Notes under the pieces: generated by a model | Databases searched by the model: none | Told to the model about the DNA's origin: nothing | What the model saw: the letters and a program-made list of their open reading frames with translations, nothing else | Program-made: the position numbers and the translations under genes | Assembly (NCBI GenBank): GCA_034687125.1 | Contig: JAQGBZ010000028.1 | Coordinates: 186,001 to 250,000 of the forward strand | Direction: 5' to 3' | DNA length: 64,000 nucleotides | From: Neelides folsomi | Taxonomy: Eukaryota > Arthropoda > Collembola > Neelipleona > Neelidae | In this document: in pieces, positions 15,693-27,580 of the stretch | Layout of the letters: each line of letters starts with the position of its first letter | Numbering within the stretch: position 1 is the stretch's first letter

Positions 15693-16576
15693 CCTGAAGA
15701 AAGAGAGAGGCTAAATGAGAAACGTCGATTGATAACACCAAAATAAACTACTTTATTTATTCCAAGTTAAGTCAACAGATAAAAACGAACCTCGCGTGTT
15801 TGAAGAAGATAAAAGAATTATCCGTCCATGATTCCCCCCGGCTCAGAATTCACAAAGTGTGAAGGTATTTAAAAGGGAAGGAGATTAAAGCCTTCCATAC
15901 GACCACTAACTTTAAGGGCCGATTAATATAATAATTGATAATTAAACCATCGAGTTGGATTGAGTGGGGTGGGGGCACACGGGAGGGTGTCGGCTCTCGC
16001 GATCAGCTGAGACACACAGAGGAGTCCAAACTGACCACGACGGCTCCTCTGCTTTGGTAAATATTGACATTTAATGGCCCATCCAAACCGGCCCGCAATT
16101 CCCAAGGTCAAAGTTCCAGGATTGGGAAGGTCCAAGAGGTCAATCAACTTGGCATTGACCAAACTTACTCCGCTCCATTTCCTGTCAACGTCTCAATTTC
16201 GATTATCTTCCAAATGAACACTCTTTGTAAGGAATGTCGAGCCTTGAGATATTTCTTTGATTTCCCAATTGTTGACATTGACTTCATCTTTTTAATGCTA
16301 ATTTACCATTTGGAAAGTTTCATAATTGAATAATTTGGCCAAGAAACATTTTCTCATTTCTTTCCAGAAAAAGTATTGGTTAATTTGGGCTTCATTTGAT
16401 AAATATTTGAAGTGATTGGTTGATAAATACGACATTGTAATTACTGTTTTCATTAACTACGTTGGAAATGTTCGATTAGTGTCCTTATGATTTTCCTATA
16501 GTTATTCCTTAGAATTGTTTTAAATGTGGAGGACGTTACAATTCAATTGGTCTAATCAAATTTGTTTTTTCTTTAG
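15693..16576. promoter_or_regulatory. Head-to-head intergenic region, ZnT / FBXL20
   Basis: Region between divergent genes. On the minus strand a candidate non-coding ZnT exon ends at 15791 (GCGAG before GTTCGT). The segment about 15960-16170 is clearly more GC-rich than its surroundings and may be the promoter core. No TATA/initiator pair was found. Confidence 0.35.
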
Positions 16577-16867
16577 AAGGAGATGGAACTCTCGTCAACA
16601 TACAACCATTCATGGATAGAAAGTGTGGAAAATGAATATAAAACTATTCGTAAGTCCGTTTATTGCCTAATTAAAGTTAACAGCTCATCATATCTTAAAA
16701 TTGGTCAAACTTTTAAAATGATTTTTATCTAGAATAAAACACATTTTAAAAATTTGTGTTTATTTTAGAATTTTCGAAAGACTCGTGTGTTTGACTCGAG
16801 GATTCTGGGGGGAAGCATCGCCCTCACCTCTTACCACGACATGAAAGGGAACCAATTCAGCGTCCAG
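16577..16867 (+). other. Candidate 5' exons of FBXL20 (16577-16649 and 16769-16867)
   Basis: Both segments have good splice sites (CTTTAG before, GTAAGT after the first; TTTTAG before the second). Spliced to the next exon they give one open frame from an ATG at 16632 that would add 40 residues to the N-terminus. They also carry an out-of-frame ATG (16583) heading a 29-codon upstream ORF. The added residues do not look like FBXL20, so they may be UTR. Confidence 0.5.
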
Positions 16868-16943
16868 GTTGAAATTTAAATTAAATAGCATTTTAATTAA
16901 AATGCTATTTAAAATATAAATAAAATGTATTTGATTATAGCGA

Positions 16944-18928
16944 ATGGCTCGTGGTTCAGCAGAGGAGGAAGTGGTGGCGATGATCAATGCGAAGCTTCCC
17001 AAAGAGCTTCTTTTACGCATCTTCTCCTTCCTCGACGTCGTGTCTCTTTGCCGAAGTGCCCAAGTGTCCAAATCATGGAATCTACTCGCTTTAGATGGAT
17101 CAAATTGGCAGAAAATTGATCTTTTCAACTTTCAAACTGATATTGAAGTAATGCCATTATATTTATTGTAGTTATATTGGTTAAGCGATATTTTAACCAT
17201 TTGTTAATTGATTTGTTAACGTCGATGGATTTAATGAAATTTTAGGAAGTAGTTGTGGAGAACATTGCGCGACGTTCTGGAGGGTTTTTGAAGAAATTGA
17301 GTCTACGCGGATGTCAATCGGTGGGAGATGGAGCAATGAAAACATTCGCGAAGCAGTGTCACAACATTGAAGATTTGAATCTCGAAAGCTGCAAGCAAAT
17401 TACTGACGCGTGAGTTAATTAATTAACGTAAAAGAATTATTATAATTATAATTATAATTATTGTAACATAATATTGTTCAATGCATTTAAAATGAATTAA
17501 TCATAATTATTAATTTATCATAATAATGAATTTTCTCCAGAACGTGTAAAAGTCTGAGTCGAAATGGACGAAAGCTCCAACGTCTTGACTTGACCTCTTG
17601 CTCAAATATAACCGACGAGTCAATGAAGGCTCTTGCCGAAGGATGCCCCAACCTCGCCCACATCAACATCTCTTGGTGTGACAAACTGACAGACAAAGGT
17701 GAGCTCCGCGTTATTCACACAACTCACTCAATGTCGATGTCATGATGTGGAAAAGAAATTGAAAATCATGAATTGATTTCCACAGGGATTCAGATGTTGG
17801 CTGAGGGTTGTCCAAACTTGAGGACTTTCATAGCCAAGAGCCGTTCATTTATTGATAATGAAGCTGTGATCCATTTGGCAAACAATTGCCCTCAGCTTGA
17901 AGTCGTCAACTTCAACGGGGCTGTTGTAAGGAACATACATTTAAATGAATTTCATCAAACTTGCAAATCTTTTTATTCTTACATATTAATAACGATTAAC
18001 AATTAATTGTTATTTATATTAATCGAATCATTATGGATTTTTATTATTTTCAGGGTCTGACGGACGAGGCTATTCAGAAGCTTGGTTCTAGTTCCCAGAA
18101 TATTCATTACCTTTCAGTTAGCGGATGTTCGAATTTGACGGACGTTTCCCTTATGGCCATCGCCCAATATTGTGGGAAATTGAGCACATTTGAAGCTGCC
18201 GGTTGTTCCCAATTCACCGACTCGGGGTTTCAGGCTTTAGCCAGAGTAAACAATTATTGTATTAGTATTGTCTTTTTATATTTATTTTACCTAATTTTAC
18301 ATAATGTTAATAATATTTTACACATATTCCTCATTTCCTTATTTATTAACATAAATGTTGGTGTGTAGAATTGTCATTATTTGGAGAAAATGGACTTGGA
18401 AGATTGTATCCTGATTACTGACAACACTTTGACCTATCTCGCTGCCGGTTGTCCCCGTCTCGAGCAACTCGTAATCTACATATTAAATAATTACGTCAAT
18501 TGAAAATAATTATATTATTTAAATTAACTTTCTTACGTTTAGACTTTGTCCCATTGCGAGTTGATCACAGATGATGGAATTCGTCAATTGGGAATGGGCC
18601 CATGTGCGGCTGAGCATTTGACGATTCTTGAACTCGACAATTGCCCTTTGATAACGGACGCTTCGCTTGAACATCTCGTGTCTTGCCATAATCTCCAAAG
18701 GATCGAATTGTACGATTGCCAACTCATTACAAGAGCTGGGATTCGTCGACTTAGGGTAAATTAATATTAATTCTAATTAACTAATTATTGGACGATTTCA
18801 TTAGTTTGATATTTATTTAGAATCATTTGCCTAACATTGGAGTTCACGCCTACTTTGCTCCTTTAACTCCCCCGCCGCCGGTTGGAGGAACTCGTCAGAG
18901 ATATTGCAGATGTTGTCTCATCCTCTGA
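16944..18928 (+). CDS. FBXL20: F-box and leucine-rich repeat protein 20/2
   Basis: Exons 16944-17147, 17246-17409, 17541-17698, 17786-17925, 18054-18245, 18369-18470, 18543-18755 and 18821-18928 join in phase and give 426 residues (human 436). The F-box is at about 18-60 (LPKELLLRIFSFLDVVSLCR). About a dozen cysteine-containing LRRs follow, for example LKKLSLRGCQSVGDGAMKTF, and the closing region HLPNIGVHAYFAPLTPPPPV is nearly identical to FBXL20. The C-terminal CLIL is a CaaX box ending in Leu, predicting geranylgeranylation and membrane attachment. The protein is the substrate-binding subunit of an SCF (Skp1-Cul1-F-box) ubiquitin ligase; vertebrate FBXL20 acts on RIM1 and Vps34. The start at 16944 is the first Met near the conserved F-box, but an in-frame upstream start at 16632 is possible. 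Confidence 0.94.
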
Positions 18929-19953
18929 TTCTACATTGCACCAGTGTGAATAGATTCGTTCATTCAACGAGCTCAACACTTGTGAATTACTTAAATTTAT
19001 TTAATGAACACAAGTAATGAAGTCATGTGGAAACCAACCCCGTATTTTACCAATTGATGGTTTTGATCATTTGAATGAAATCTGTTGCGTTGTTCGTGCC
19101 TTGAAATGTTCTCAGGAACTCGTTGGATTTCTCCAGTTTTTATCAAGTGGTTTTAAAAGTGAACGTTTTTAAACAATTGACGTCGTGGTTCTCTGTGAGT
19201 GATATTAAGTTAATTAAGAACTAAATACTTTTCTAAGATCTAAGCTTAAATATTATGTACTTAAATGTAAAATCTATTATATTTACTACTACCAATACTA
19301 CTGGTAAATATGTAACTCAATTCGTATTTCAAAGTTCGAGTTAGAATGCAAAGTTTTGCTTCACTTGTAAAAAATAGATCTTTAAATGAATCTCGTGGAT
19401 TTTTGCATGTTTCGAAATGAGTGGATTCGCCATTAGTTTTTGGCATTCAATTTTAATTAGTCGCATGGTAGCCCGTGAAATTGAACAGCTTTAGGATTCA
19501 TTTTAAGTTAAACATTTTAACAATATTTTTTATAAGATTTTACATCGTTCGCAATCCATTTTAAAATGATGCTAAATTAGATTTTAAATAAATTAATGTT
19601 TGATTGTCGTGTTTTTCTTCCCTTTTAAAGTAAGATAATAAGATTCGTTTAATTGTTTTGAAAAACCAATTCATTCGTGTATTAATGTTTGTATAATAAA
19701 AATTAGATATTGACTATTTATATAAATGTTTGTTAATTTCATCAATCTCCGTTAATAATCAATTGGATATTTAAATTGAGATTTCATAGATTCACTCTGC
19801 TTTTAAATTCCCATTAACTCACCAAGTTGGCATTGTAGCATTCAAACTATGTTCAGTAATGGTGATTGTTATTACGAATCAAATAAAAAATTATTTATTT
19901 ACAACGTTAACTTTTAAGAAATTGCATTATTCCATTTATTCAATTTTGAGAAT

Positions 19954-20243
19954 AGTTAAGCAAATAAAGTACATGTATTTATACAAATATAGGCAAAATT
20001 ATTATATTTAAGTATTTGTTATAATATTTAATATATAGAATGTATATATTAAATATTATCACATACTCCGTGGACCAGAGTTAAGTATCTTTTTCATATG
20101 TATCACAACTCAAAAATGCTTAACTCTGGTCTACGCTTTATATTTATATACATACGTTGATAATAGTAAAGCAAATAAAGTATTATACATATATTGACAT
20201 AATTATTATACTTAAGTATTTTTTAGAATATTTAATATATATA
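19954..20243. repeat. Direct repeat of about 80 bp flanking a foldback
   Basis: Copy 1 (19954-20038) and copy 2 (20165-20243) share GCAAATAAAGTA, then AATTATTATA(T/C)TTAAGTATT and AATATTTAATATATA in the same order. Between them lies the foldback at 20070-20134. Confidence 0.6.
20070..20134. repeat. 19-bp inverted repeat
   Basis: Arms 20070-20088 and 20116-20134 share GACCAGAGTTAAG as inverted copies, 17 of 19 matches, with a 27-base spacer. The ends differ from the CAGTCCG MITE, so this is a separate foldback. Confidence 0.6.
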
Positions 20244-20345
20244 CACAGTCCGTTTACTTTGTAGTGTTCTTTTTTAAATTCCTAATAGCACTACTTCCTT
20301 AGTTATTGGGAATTTAAAAAAGAACACTGCAAAGTAAACGGGCTG
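20244..20345. mobile_element. Short MITE copy, about 100 bp
   Basis: Almost fully self-complementary: the left arm has CAGTCCGTTTACTTTGTAGT and the right arm ends CACTGCAAAGTAAACGGGCTG, with GTTCTTTTTTAAATTC inside each arm. It is flanked by TA and shares the TTTAC...GTAGTGTTCTTTT terminus with the element at 12624-13007. Probably an internal-deletion derivative of the same family. Confidence 0.7.
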
Positions 20346-20408
20346 TATATATAGATATATACTAATTATCATATAAAATTGATTACCTATTTAAAGTATA
20401 AGATATAG

Positions 20409-20527
20409 TTATTATTGTAATTAATATTAAATTATTATTATTGTAATTAATATTAAATTATTATTATTGTAATTAATATTAAATTATTAATATTGTAATT
20501 ATTATTAAATTATTATTATTGTAATTT
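20409..20527. repeat. 26-bp tandem repeat, about 4.6 copies
   Basis: The unit TTATTATTATTGTAATTAAT + ATTAAA repeats from 20409 to 20527 with few changes. It lies 37 bases beyond the INTS5 stop codon, so it is probably transcribed in the INTS5 3'UTR. Confidence 0.8.
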
Positions 20528-20563
20528 ACCTTAGAATTTTTGGGATTTTATCAAGAATTTTTT

Positions 20564-23500
20564 TTACATCTTTCTCGTTCTTTTCTGCGGACTTCCATGA
20601 AGTGATGAAGATTTCTTCGTTTTCTTTGTCATTCTCAAAATGGGTTCTGTTTGCCTCCTCGGCCTTTTTTCTTCTTTTTTCAAATCTACATCTTTCGAAA
20701 TTGAAATCTCAATGGTGAGTTGGTCGTCAAGGGGTGGGAATAACTTTGGATATAAATGGCCCAAACAGGCCACATGGGTCAGGATCAGAATTCGAAGGTT
20801 TTCTTTAAAAGCCGGGTCAACTTTGAGAAATTCTTCACTCCGGACAAAAAGCCCATTGGATTCCTCAATGTGGAAGGCGGTGGGGACAGGGATGTTCACT
20901 TTCATATAATTCCAGATGTCTTTGAGTAGGAGGAGAACTTCGTGTGCTCGCAGAGCTCCAACAACTTCCCCTACGTAGGACAGCGGTGGTGGGAGAAGGA
21001 GACCGATGCGCATGATGTCAACGAGCCTAACTGTGGCTTGTAATGTCGCTTCAGAATCGGATGCTCGTCCTTGTTGCAAACTCGTCCATTGGGCCATGAG
21101 AGTAGCCATAAGGGCGCGAAGAAGAACGGAGCAGTAACAAAGTGAAGGAGCGTAGTGGGCCACGAGCTCAAGAAGTTCCCATAAATATGGATGTTCCTCA
21201 AAGGCACGTCGAATTTGAAGATCGCGTTCAACTTGAACCTAAAAGTTATCAAATTAAAAGTTATCAAATCATGTTTAATTAATTGATAAATAAAACAATA
21301 AAATGATTAATATAAAATAAGGGTAATTTAACAGTAGTTTTTATTGAATTTTATATTTTAATTTACTTTTGAAAATTCCTCATCGGGCCAAGGAAGTCCG
21401 TTGAACATGACATCGGGGGAGACAATTTCGACAAGGAGGAGGGCAACTTTCCTCATGGCTTCTACCGATCGTGGCACTGGCCCAACTTCCCCTTCGGCTG
21501 TGCAAACGGAGAGAAGGGCGGAAAGGAAAAGTTGAATGTTCAATTTCCCTTCAGGATTCTCAACGACGGCTAATTTGAATCCGATCCCTGCTGTTTTTCC
21601 AAGGATTCCTGAATGGAACGAGGCGGCATGGGAACGTGAAATTCCCGCACCTCCACCGTTCCCGATCTCCGTCAAGAGTGAGGTGAACATGGTGAACCGT
21701 TGGGGCTCAAATTCATCGTCTTCTTCTTCGGATGTAAAGGCATGGGATGTTGGGGTGGACGTAGCAAAAATGTTCCTTGCTTTCGGTTCCAAACATCGAT
21801 GGACCAAATTCCTCAACCCGTCGTTTTGGACCGAAGGGTCAAAGCAGAGACTTCTCAACACACGGCAAATATGAACCACATCTTTAACCTTTTCGCATTG
21901 TCTTCCACCAGTTTTCAAAACAAAGAAAAGCCAATCGACGACATAACGTGAGAGTGTAAGACGCGTTCCAAATCTCAACTGTGAGTTCAAAAAGAATAAA
22001 AAATAAAGTTAACTTAACTTTTAAATTAATTTATAAATTAATTCCTTACCGGTTCTTGTCGGGACAAATTGAGAGCCGAGAGGATTTCAACAAGAATTGA
22101 TGCTTCGGCAGCGGAAAAGGTTAAACTCCTTTCGTCCAAAAACCCTGCGAGATGAAGAACATCTTTCGAAATGGCCTTTGTAATTTTTGCCAAAAGTGGA
22201 AGTTCTCCTTCTGATCGGATGAGCAAAAGGAGATTTTTCCATTGAAGGAGCCGGTCAGATGGGTGTGGGAGCGAAGAGCGGGAAGTCGGCGGAGATCCGC
22301 GAAGGGCCAAACTTTTGATGGCTGAGCTGAAAAGCGTCGGTCGACGAACTTCAACAGCTGCAAGAAAATCCACAAAGAACCAAAGATGACGAGGGCATGA
22401 AGAACGACGAAGTAAATGTCCAACTGCGGCTCCTCCAGCTTCTCCTCCTCCAACTCCATCATACAAAGTGACGAGTTTAAGAAAATGCCCAGCCACCCGC
22501 CCAACCTCCGCATCTTCGTCATCGAGGAATCGAATGAATGGAAAGGGACGAGCTTGGAGGGCTCCAATGCACGCCCAATTCCCTCCAACGTCCTCTGCCT
22601 CACTTTGGTACAAAATACCGGACACCTCCACCACGAAATTATCTAAAAAATAAATCAATATATAGTTCAAAATAAATCTACTATACAATACACATTATTC
22701 ATATCCAGAAATATTAAGAATATTCTTAATAAATACAAAAATGTTATATGAATATTATATCTATAATATTCTATACTGAGTTATTAGTTTATATAAGCAA
22801 TTGAAGCCAATGAATTGGATTCTTACTCAATAGAAGTCGAGCACTGGACGAAAGCGTTTCCGACCATTCCTTGACCCCGGTCAGTAGAAGGAGAAGAGCT
22901 TCCGGTCCTCGATTGCTCTTTAAGAACAAATGGGTGGTGAGAGAAATGAGGCGTTCGGTGGATCCAAAATGAAGATTAACCCAACAAGGAACCAAACTTT
23001 CTACTTTCGTCAAAGTCTCAAGCTTCACTATAAGATTTGAATAAAATTGTCATATTAGAGCTAGATATAGCTAAATAATATTAAGTACTAATAAATTACT
23101 GGTTGGATAATTAAAATAACGTGTCAACCTTTTGGTAGAGCTGTTTTGAACAGAATGTCGAGAAGCGACACAGAGGCCGAGCAGAGTTGAAGAAAGAAAG
23201 GAATTGTGTATTTGTCCTTTGAAGGATTGCACTCCAATAGCCAATTCTAAATGATTTCAAAATTAATAAATGAATGAAAAATGTTTAAAGGTTACATTGA
23301 GCATTGAATCAAAGGCGTGTTCCACTTCAGGTGAATGTGAGTGGGCAAGATGCCCCAAAATCCCGACGACGGACGTGAGGCTGGTAATGTCCGGAGGACT
23401 GGCCGAGAAATTGGTGAGACCCAGAGAAAGCACGCGACTCACCACAAGCTGAGGATATGAATTCCCCATATGGGCTACAACCCAATCGAAGTGAGGTGAA

Positions 23501-24573
23501 TGACGGCCACTTGTATCTACAAATAAATAAATATATATAACAGATATTTATTTATCTACTATATTACTTCTTATAATATACAATATATACATGTAATGGG
23601 ATATGTAAATATATCAACGATTTAAAGACAAAGAACCAACCGAGTAAGGCTGAGATGAAAGTATCCGCATTTGCATTTTGAAGACATTTGGATGTAATGT
23701 CGAAAATGTTTCTAATGACGGGAGAGTTCATCCAAAAATTGATGATTTCGTTCACCGATGGAGCTCCTTGCAATGCCGAACGACCGGCAAATTGCTTGGA
23801 GAAATTCCCAAGAAGTTGCAAACTCCAATGCGAGAGAATCGGAGCCCAAATCTCACCAGTTCGATCGAGAAGTCCAATAAAACATTCGTGGATCAAAAGT
23901 AAATTATTTTCATCAACGGCAGTCAGTCGTTCCTCCGTCTTTAATAGAAACACAATAGGAGTTTACTTGTAAAATTTTAATACTTGATTTTAATTATTTA
24001 ATTTTAATTGCTTATCATAGTATTTGATTAAATGAAGGATTATTGTATAAGTATAGTTATTACAGGTGGTCGAAAGTGTTTTTCAACAATTCCTTCCATC
24101 GTGATGGAAATGATATCGAAAACGGCATCTCGAGACGCTGGGAGTTGGCGAAGAAGGAAAAGCCCGTAGACCAATTGATCATTCTTTAGTTCTCCAGAAG
24201 AAAAATTACGTAATTGGGTCAAAAGTGATGAAGCTTTGACCCTTCCTTTGGAGTCTAATTCTGGTTCAATCTTAACGACCCTGATCTTTTCCGCTTTCTT
24301 CTCATTCTTCCCCGAACTCTTCGATTTCTTCTCGCTTCCGCTTTTGGAACTCCCAGGCTTCCCGATTTTAAGAATTTCATCCCCTGCTGGAATTTTAGCA
24401 TGATTAACATGATGTTTTTTCTTCGGGTGACCTTTCCCATCGCCTTTCCTATATCAAAAAATGACCCAATGTTCATTTGGTTATATATAGTAACACATAC
24501 TGATCTATATAGTTTCAACAACCACGAGTTATATTTGTTACCTTTGCTTATATTCCGATTTGTCTTTCGGCAT
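20564..24573 (-). CDS. INTS5: Integrator complex subunit 5
   Basis: Exons in transcript order are 24573-24542, 24448-24064, 23938-23641, 23516-23296, 23246-23129, 23027-22827, 22642-22050, 21978-21367 and 21238-20564, giving 1,044 residues (human 1,019). Diagnostic stretches are DTSGRHSPHFDWVVAHMGNS, SVVGILGHLAHSHSPE, and near the C-terminus VERDLQIRRAFEEHPYLWEL and YAPSLCYCSVLLRALM. INTS5 is a helical-repeat subunit of Integrator, the nuclear complex that cleaves snRNA and paused Pol II transcripts. Compared with the vertebrate protein the N-terminus has a Lys/Ser-rich extension of about 85 residues (MPKDKSEYKQRKGDGKGHPK...) and a basic tail ending RTRKM. All phases agree. It converges on FBXL20 across a repeat-rich gap and is head-to-head with SLC35B4. 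Confidence 0.95.
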
Positions 24574-25485
24574 TTTCCCTTTTCAGATTTTCACAAGTTG
24601 ACAAAAGTCACACATTTTATTTAATTTTGAAGAAACTATATTTATATCTATAGTTTCTATAGATCGTAAACTCATTTTAACTTCACCGTTATATCTAAAT
24701 TGTCAATTTAGTATATTTAACTTTCTCATCCCCGTTATCGACCTGGACATATTAAAATTAGAAGTCGAATTGAATCCTAAAGGGAAACGAATCATCATTC
24801 ATCATTTGGTCCGGAAAGGACGAAAAAGTATTAACTACAAAACGTTAACTGAATTTAGAAGAATTTAACAGCCGATTCTGAGCCGAATTGCCGAATGAAT
24901 GATTTGTTTTTATACAATACGCGGGATTTCCGCAAGGCTTCGTCTCCTTTCTCCTCTCAACAGCCGGTCAAAAATTACTAACTTTATTATTATAGTTAAA
25001 TCCATCCATCATTAACGACATAAGAGTCTGTTAAATAAACTTAAGTCTATAGTTTAAACTCATCCTTCCAGTATCCACATTATTAGATATTTTATCACAG
25101 TCATTATAATATTAACAAAACAACCTTAACAATGCTATTTGGTGCAGAGCTCTGCAGAGTTAATTGGTTAAATTATAACTAGGAGTGTGGGTGAGAAAGG
25201 GAAGATTAAATAGTTTAAAACACTTGTAGGTGGAAAAAATCACACACGGTTCAAAATGTGGAAGGGCATTTAACTCAAGTGCCCTTTAAATCTGCTCAAT
25301 ATTTTAAGTTCCGCTTGAAGGAAGAATTAAAACAAGTTTGTCTTGTGTGAGGTCCATTTGGGTACTGAAGCTATTTTAGGAATGGTCGAAAAGATAAGTG
25401 AGATATTCAGAGTGAGTTTACTATAAAAGTATTAAGTAATTTAGATTTTATTTAAACCATCACAAATTGTGACCTTTTGAGCAAT
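24574..25485. promoter_or_regulatory. Head-to-head intergenic region, INTS5 / SLC35B4
   Basis: 912 bases between divergent start codons. A TATAAAA at 25422-25428 lies 58 bases before the SLC35B4 ATG and could be a TATA box, but no matching TCAGT initiator is present about 30 bases downstream. Confidence 0.35.
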
Positions 25486-27043
25486 ATGGGAAGTGAGGTC
25501 GAGAAAGTTGTTCGTCCGAAGGCTCCGTTAGCCATATTTTTTGTATTTCTTGGATGCTGCGTCAATGTCATCTTCCTCGAACTCCTCGTTAAGTATGTTT
25601 AAAACTCGTAATTTTACTGATAACTTATTTGCATTTGTTTATTATAATTTTCCAAATATTGACAATTGTTTACATTTTAAGAGAGGATCCAGGGAGTGGG
25701 AATTTAATAACATTTTCGCAATTCGTGATCATCTCCATCGAGGGATTTCTCACAACTTTGCAATGTGGAAAGAAGAAGCCTTCAGTGCCAATAAAGTAAA
25801 TTTTTTACATTTTCCATATTAAAAATTTTAATTTGACTAAAATTATTAAATGATATTTAGAGAGTACGTGACTCTAGTCGTGTTCTTCTTTCTCGTCAGC
25901 ACCACCAACAACTACGCTTTCAATTTCAATATTTCAATGACCCTACATTTGATATTCCGAGCCGTATGAAACAAATTTTCGTCTCATTCATTAATTTTTT
26001 AATAGTAATTTAATTGGCGTTTTTATAAATCTTTTTAACAACTCACTCCATAGGGCTCGTTAATGGCGAACATGGTTCTTGGAATGATCATCATGGGGAA
26101 GAGATATACAATAAGCAAATACATTTCTGTTGCTCTCATTTCTCTTGGAATAGCCGTGTGTACAATTGTGTCCGGAAAGGAAATGAACGTTAGAAACTAA
26201 ATTAATTATATTTTTTTAAATCTTCATTAACTATAATTATCATCAATTAAGTATTCTGTCAAATTTCAGAGTAAAGTTGTGGATCCAAATGCGGAAGGAT
26301 TTTCTGACTATTTTTGGTGGCTCGTTGGTCAGATTTTAAATTTAAATGCTACTTAACTAATGTACAATGTTATTTACAATACAATAGTTGATTTATAATT
26401 ATTGGTTGATTTAGGAATTACGATTCTCACATTTGCTCTCTTCATGTCTGCAAGAATGGGATTGTTCCAAGAAGTTCTTTATAAAAAGTACGGAAAGCAT
26501 CCGAGAGAAGCTCTCTTCTTCACTGTGAGTTAAAAATCTTATATTGAATCTAATTAACTATTTATTAATATTAATAATTATATTAATTACTTTATTAGCA
26601 TTTTCTCCCACTCCCGGGATTTCTTCTTCTCATTACGGACTTGGCGTCCCATGTGAGAGTTGCAAATGCATCAACCCCCATCCCCATTTTCGGCATTGAC
26701 TTCCCATGCATTTGGCTCTACATTCTGGGAAACGTCGTTACACAGTATTAAAAATTAAAAATTAACACTATAGTATTCAACTGTGTAAATTTTCTAATTC
26801 CCATTTAATATCAATTAAAGATGCGTGTGTATTAACTCCGTGTTCGTGTTGACGACTGAGTGCAGCTCGTTGACGGTGACCCTCGTGGTGACTTTGCGGA
26901 AATTTCTCTCTCTCCTGTTCTCCATCTTTTACTTCGGGAATCCTTTTACATCGGCCCACTGGTTCGGAACGGCAGCCGTCTTCGCAGGGACCTTCCTCTA
27001 CTCCGACCTTCACGTCCGTCCGTCCAAAATTAAAGCCAATTAA
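25486..27043 (+). CDS. SLC35B4: Nucleotide-sugar transporter SLC35B4
   Basis: Exons 25486-25592, 25682-25795, 25861-25963, 26054-26188, 26270-26327, 26415-26524, 26599-26744 and 26821-27043 join in phase and give 331 residues, the same length as human SLC35B4. Conserved runs include FVFLGCCVNVIFLELLVK, NNYAFNFNISMTLHLIFR, FALFMSARMGLFQEVLYKKY, LTTECSSLTVTLVVTLRKF and FSIFYFGNPFTSAHWFGT. About ten membrane segments fit the drug/metabolite transporter fold. Vertebrate SLC35B4 carries UDP-xylose and UDP-GlcNAc; the fly relative Efr carries GDP-fucose in the ER, so the substrate is open. The last five residues are KIKAN, a K-x-K-x-x dilysine ER-retrieval signal if the tail is cytosolic. The ATG chosen gives the conserved N-terminus; exon 2 could also start two bases later without frame agreement. 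Confidence 0.95.
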
Positions 27044-27260
27044 ATTAAATATATTCATTTGCGCTATTTCATCCAAGTAATTCATCCTCTTTATTTATAG
27101 TGAAATAATCATATCTTATTTCACAATAATATTTATAGATATTAAAATTTATCAATATCATAATTTGTTGAAATCATATGGATTGAATTAATTAAATTAA
27201 ATTAAATTATAATCTAACTTACATTGTGAGCGAGGTTTGTACTTATTTTGTTATTTGGAG

Positions 27261-27481
27261 ATGAGAAGAAGCATGGGGATAAAAAAGAGGGTTTGTGGTG
27301 GCAAAAAGACTTTTCCTTCCATCTCAACAACCGCCCCTCATCTCCATTCATTCACTTCCGATCTCCCAACTCCGAATCTCCACGTCTCCTCCTGTGACCT
27401 CCCTTCAATTCCTATCAACCCTCCAATTGTGTCATTAACTTCACTCTCCTCCTTCAACTCCCTGCCAGTTACGTACAAAAG
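27261..27481 (+). other. Likely 5' exon of calumenin with open in-frame extension
   Basis: This C/T-rich exon ends at a good donor (AAAAG before GTAATT). Spliced to 27562 it reads without stop into the calumenin frame, from ATGs at 27261 and 27273, adding about 80 residues (rich in Ser, Pro, Thr). Such an extension would bury the signal peptide, so I treat it as 5'UTR unless transcripts show otherwise. Confidence 0.4.
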
Positions 27482-27580
27482 GTAATTCAATTTGATTATT
27501 TAACCAATTCATTCAAAATTAAGGATTGGGATTTGTAAGTTTAATTTTTAACTTTGATTAGCAATCCACCCGGCAGTCGC

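Larger units (their letters stand above)
18929..20563. other. Repeat-rich gap between converging FBXL20 and INTS5
   Basis: Contains 3' flanks of both genes and then a dense run of repeats: a direct duplication (19954-20038 and 20165-20243), a foldback (20070-20134), a MITE copy (20244-20345) and a 26-base tandem array (20409-20527). No coding potential. Confidence 0.6.

Noticed and set aside
20409-20527. CRISPR-like array
   Set aside because: It is a contiguous AT-rich tandem repeat without spacers in a eukaryotic genome.
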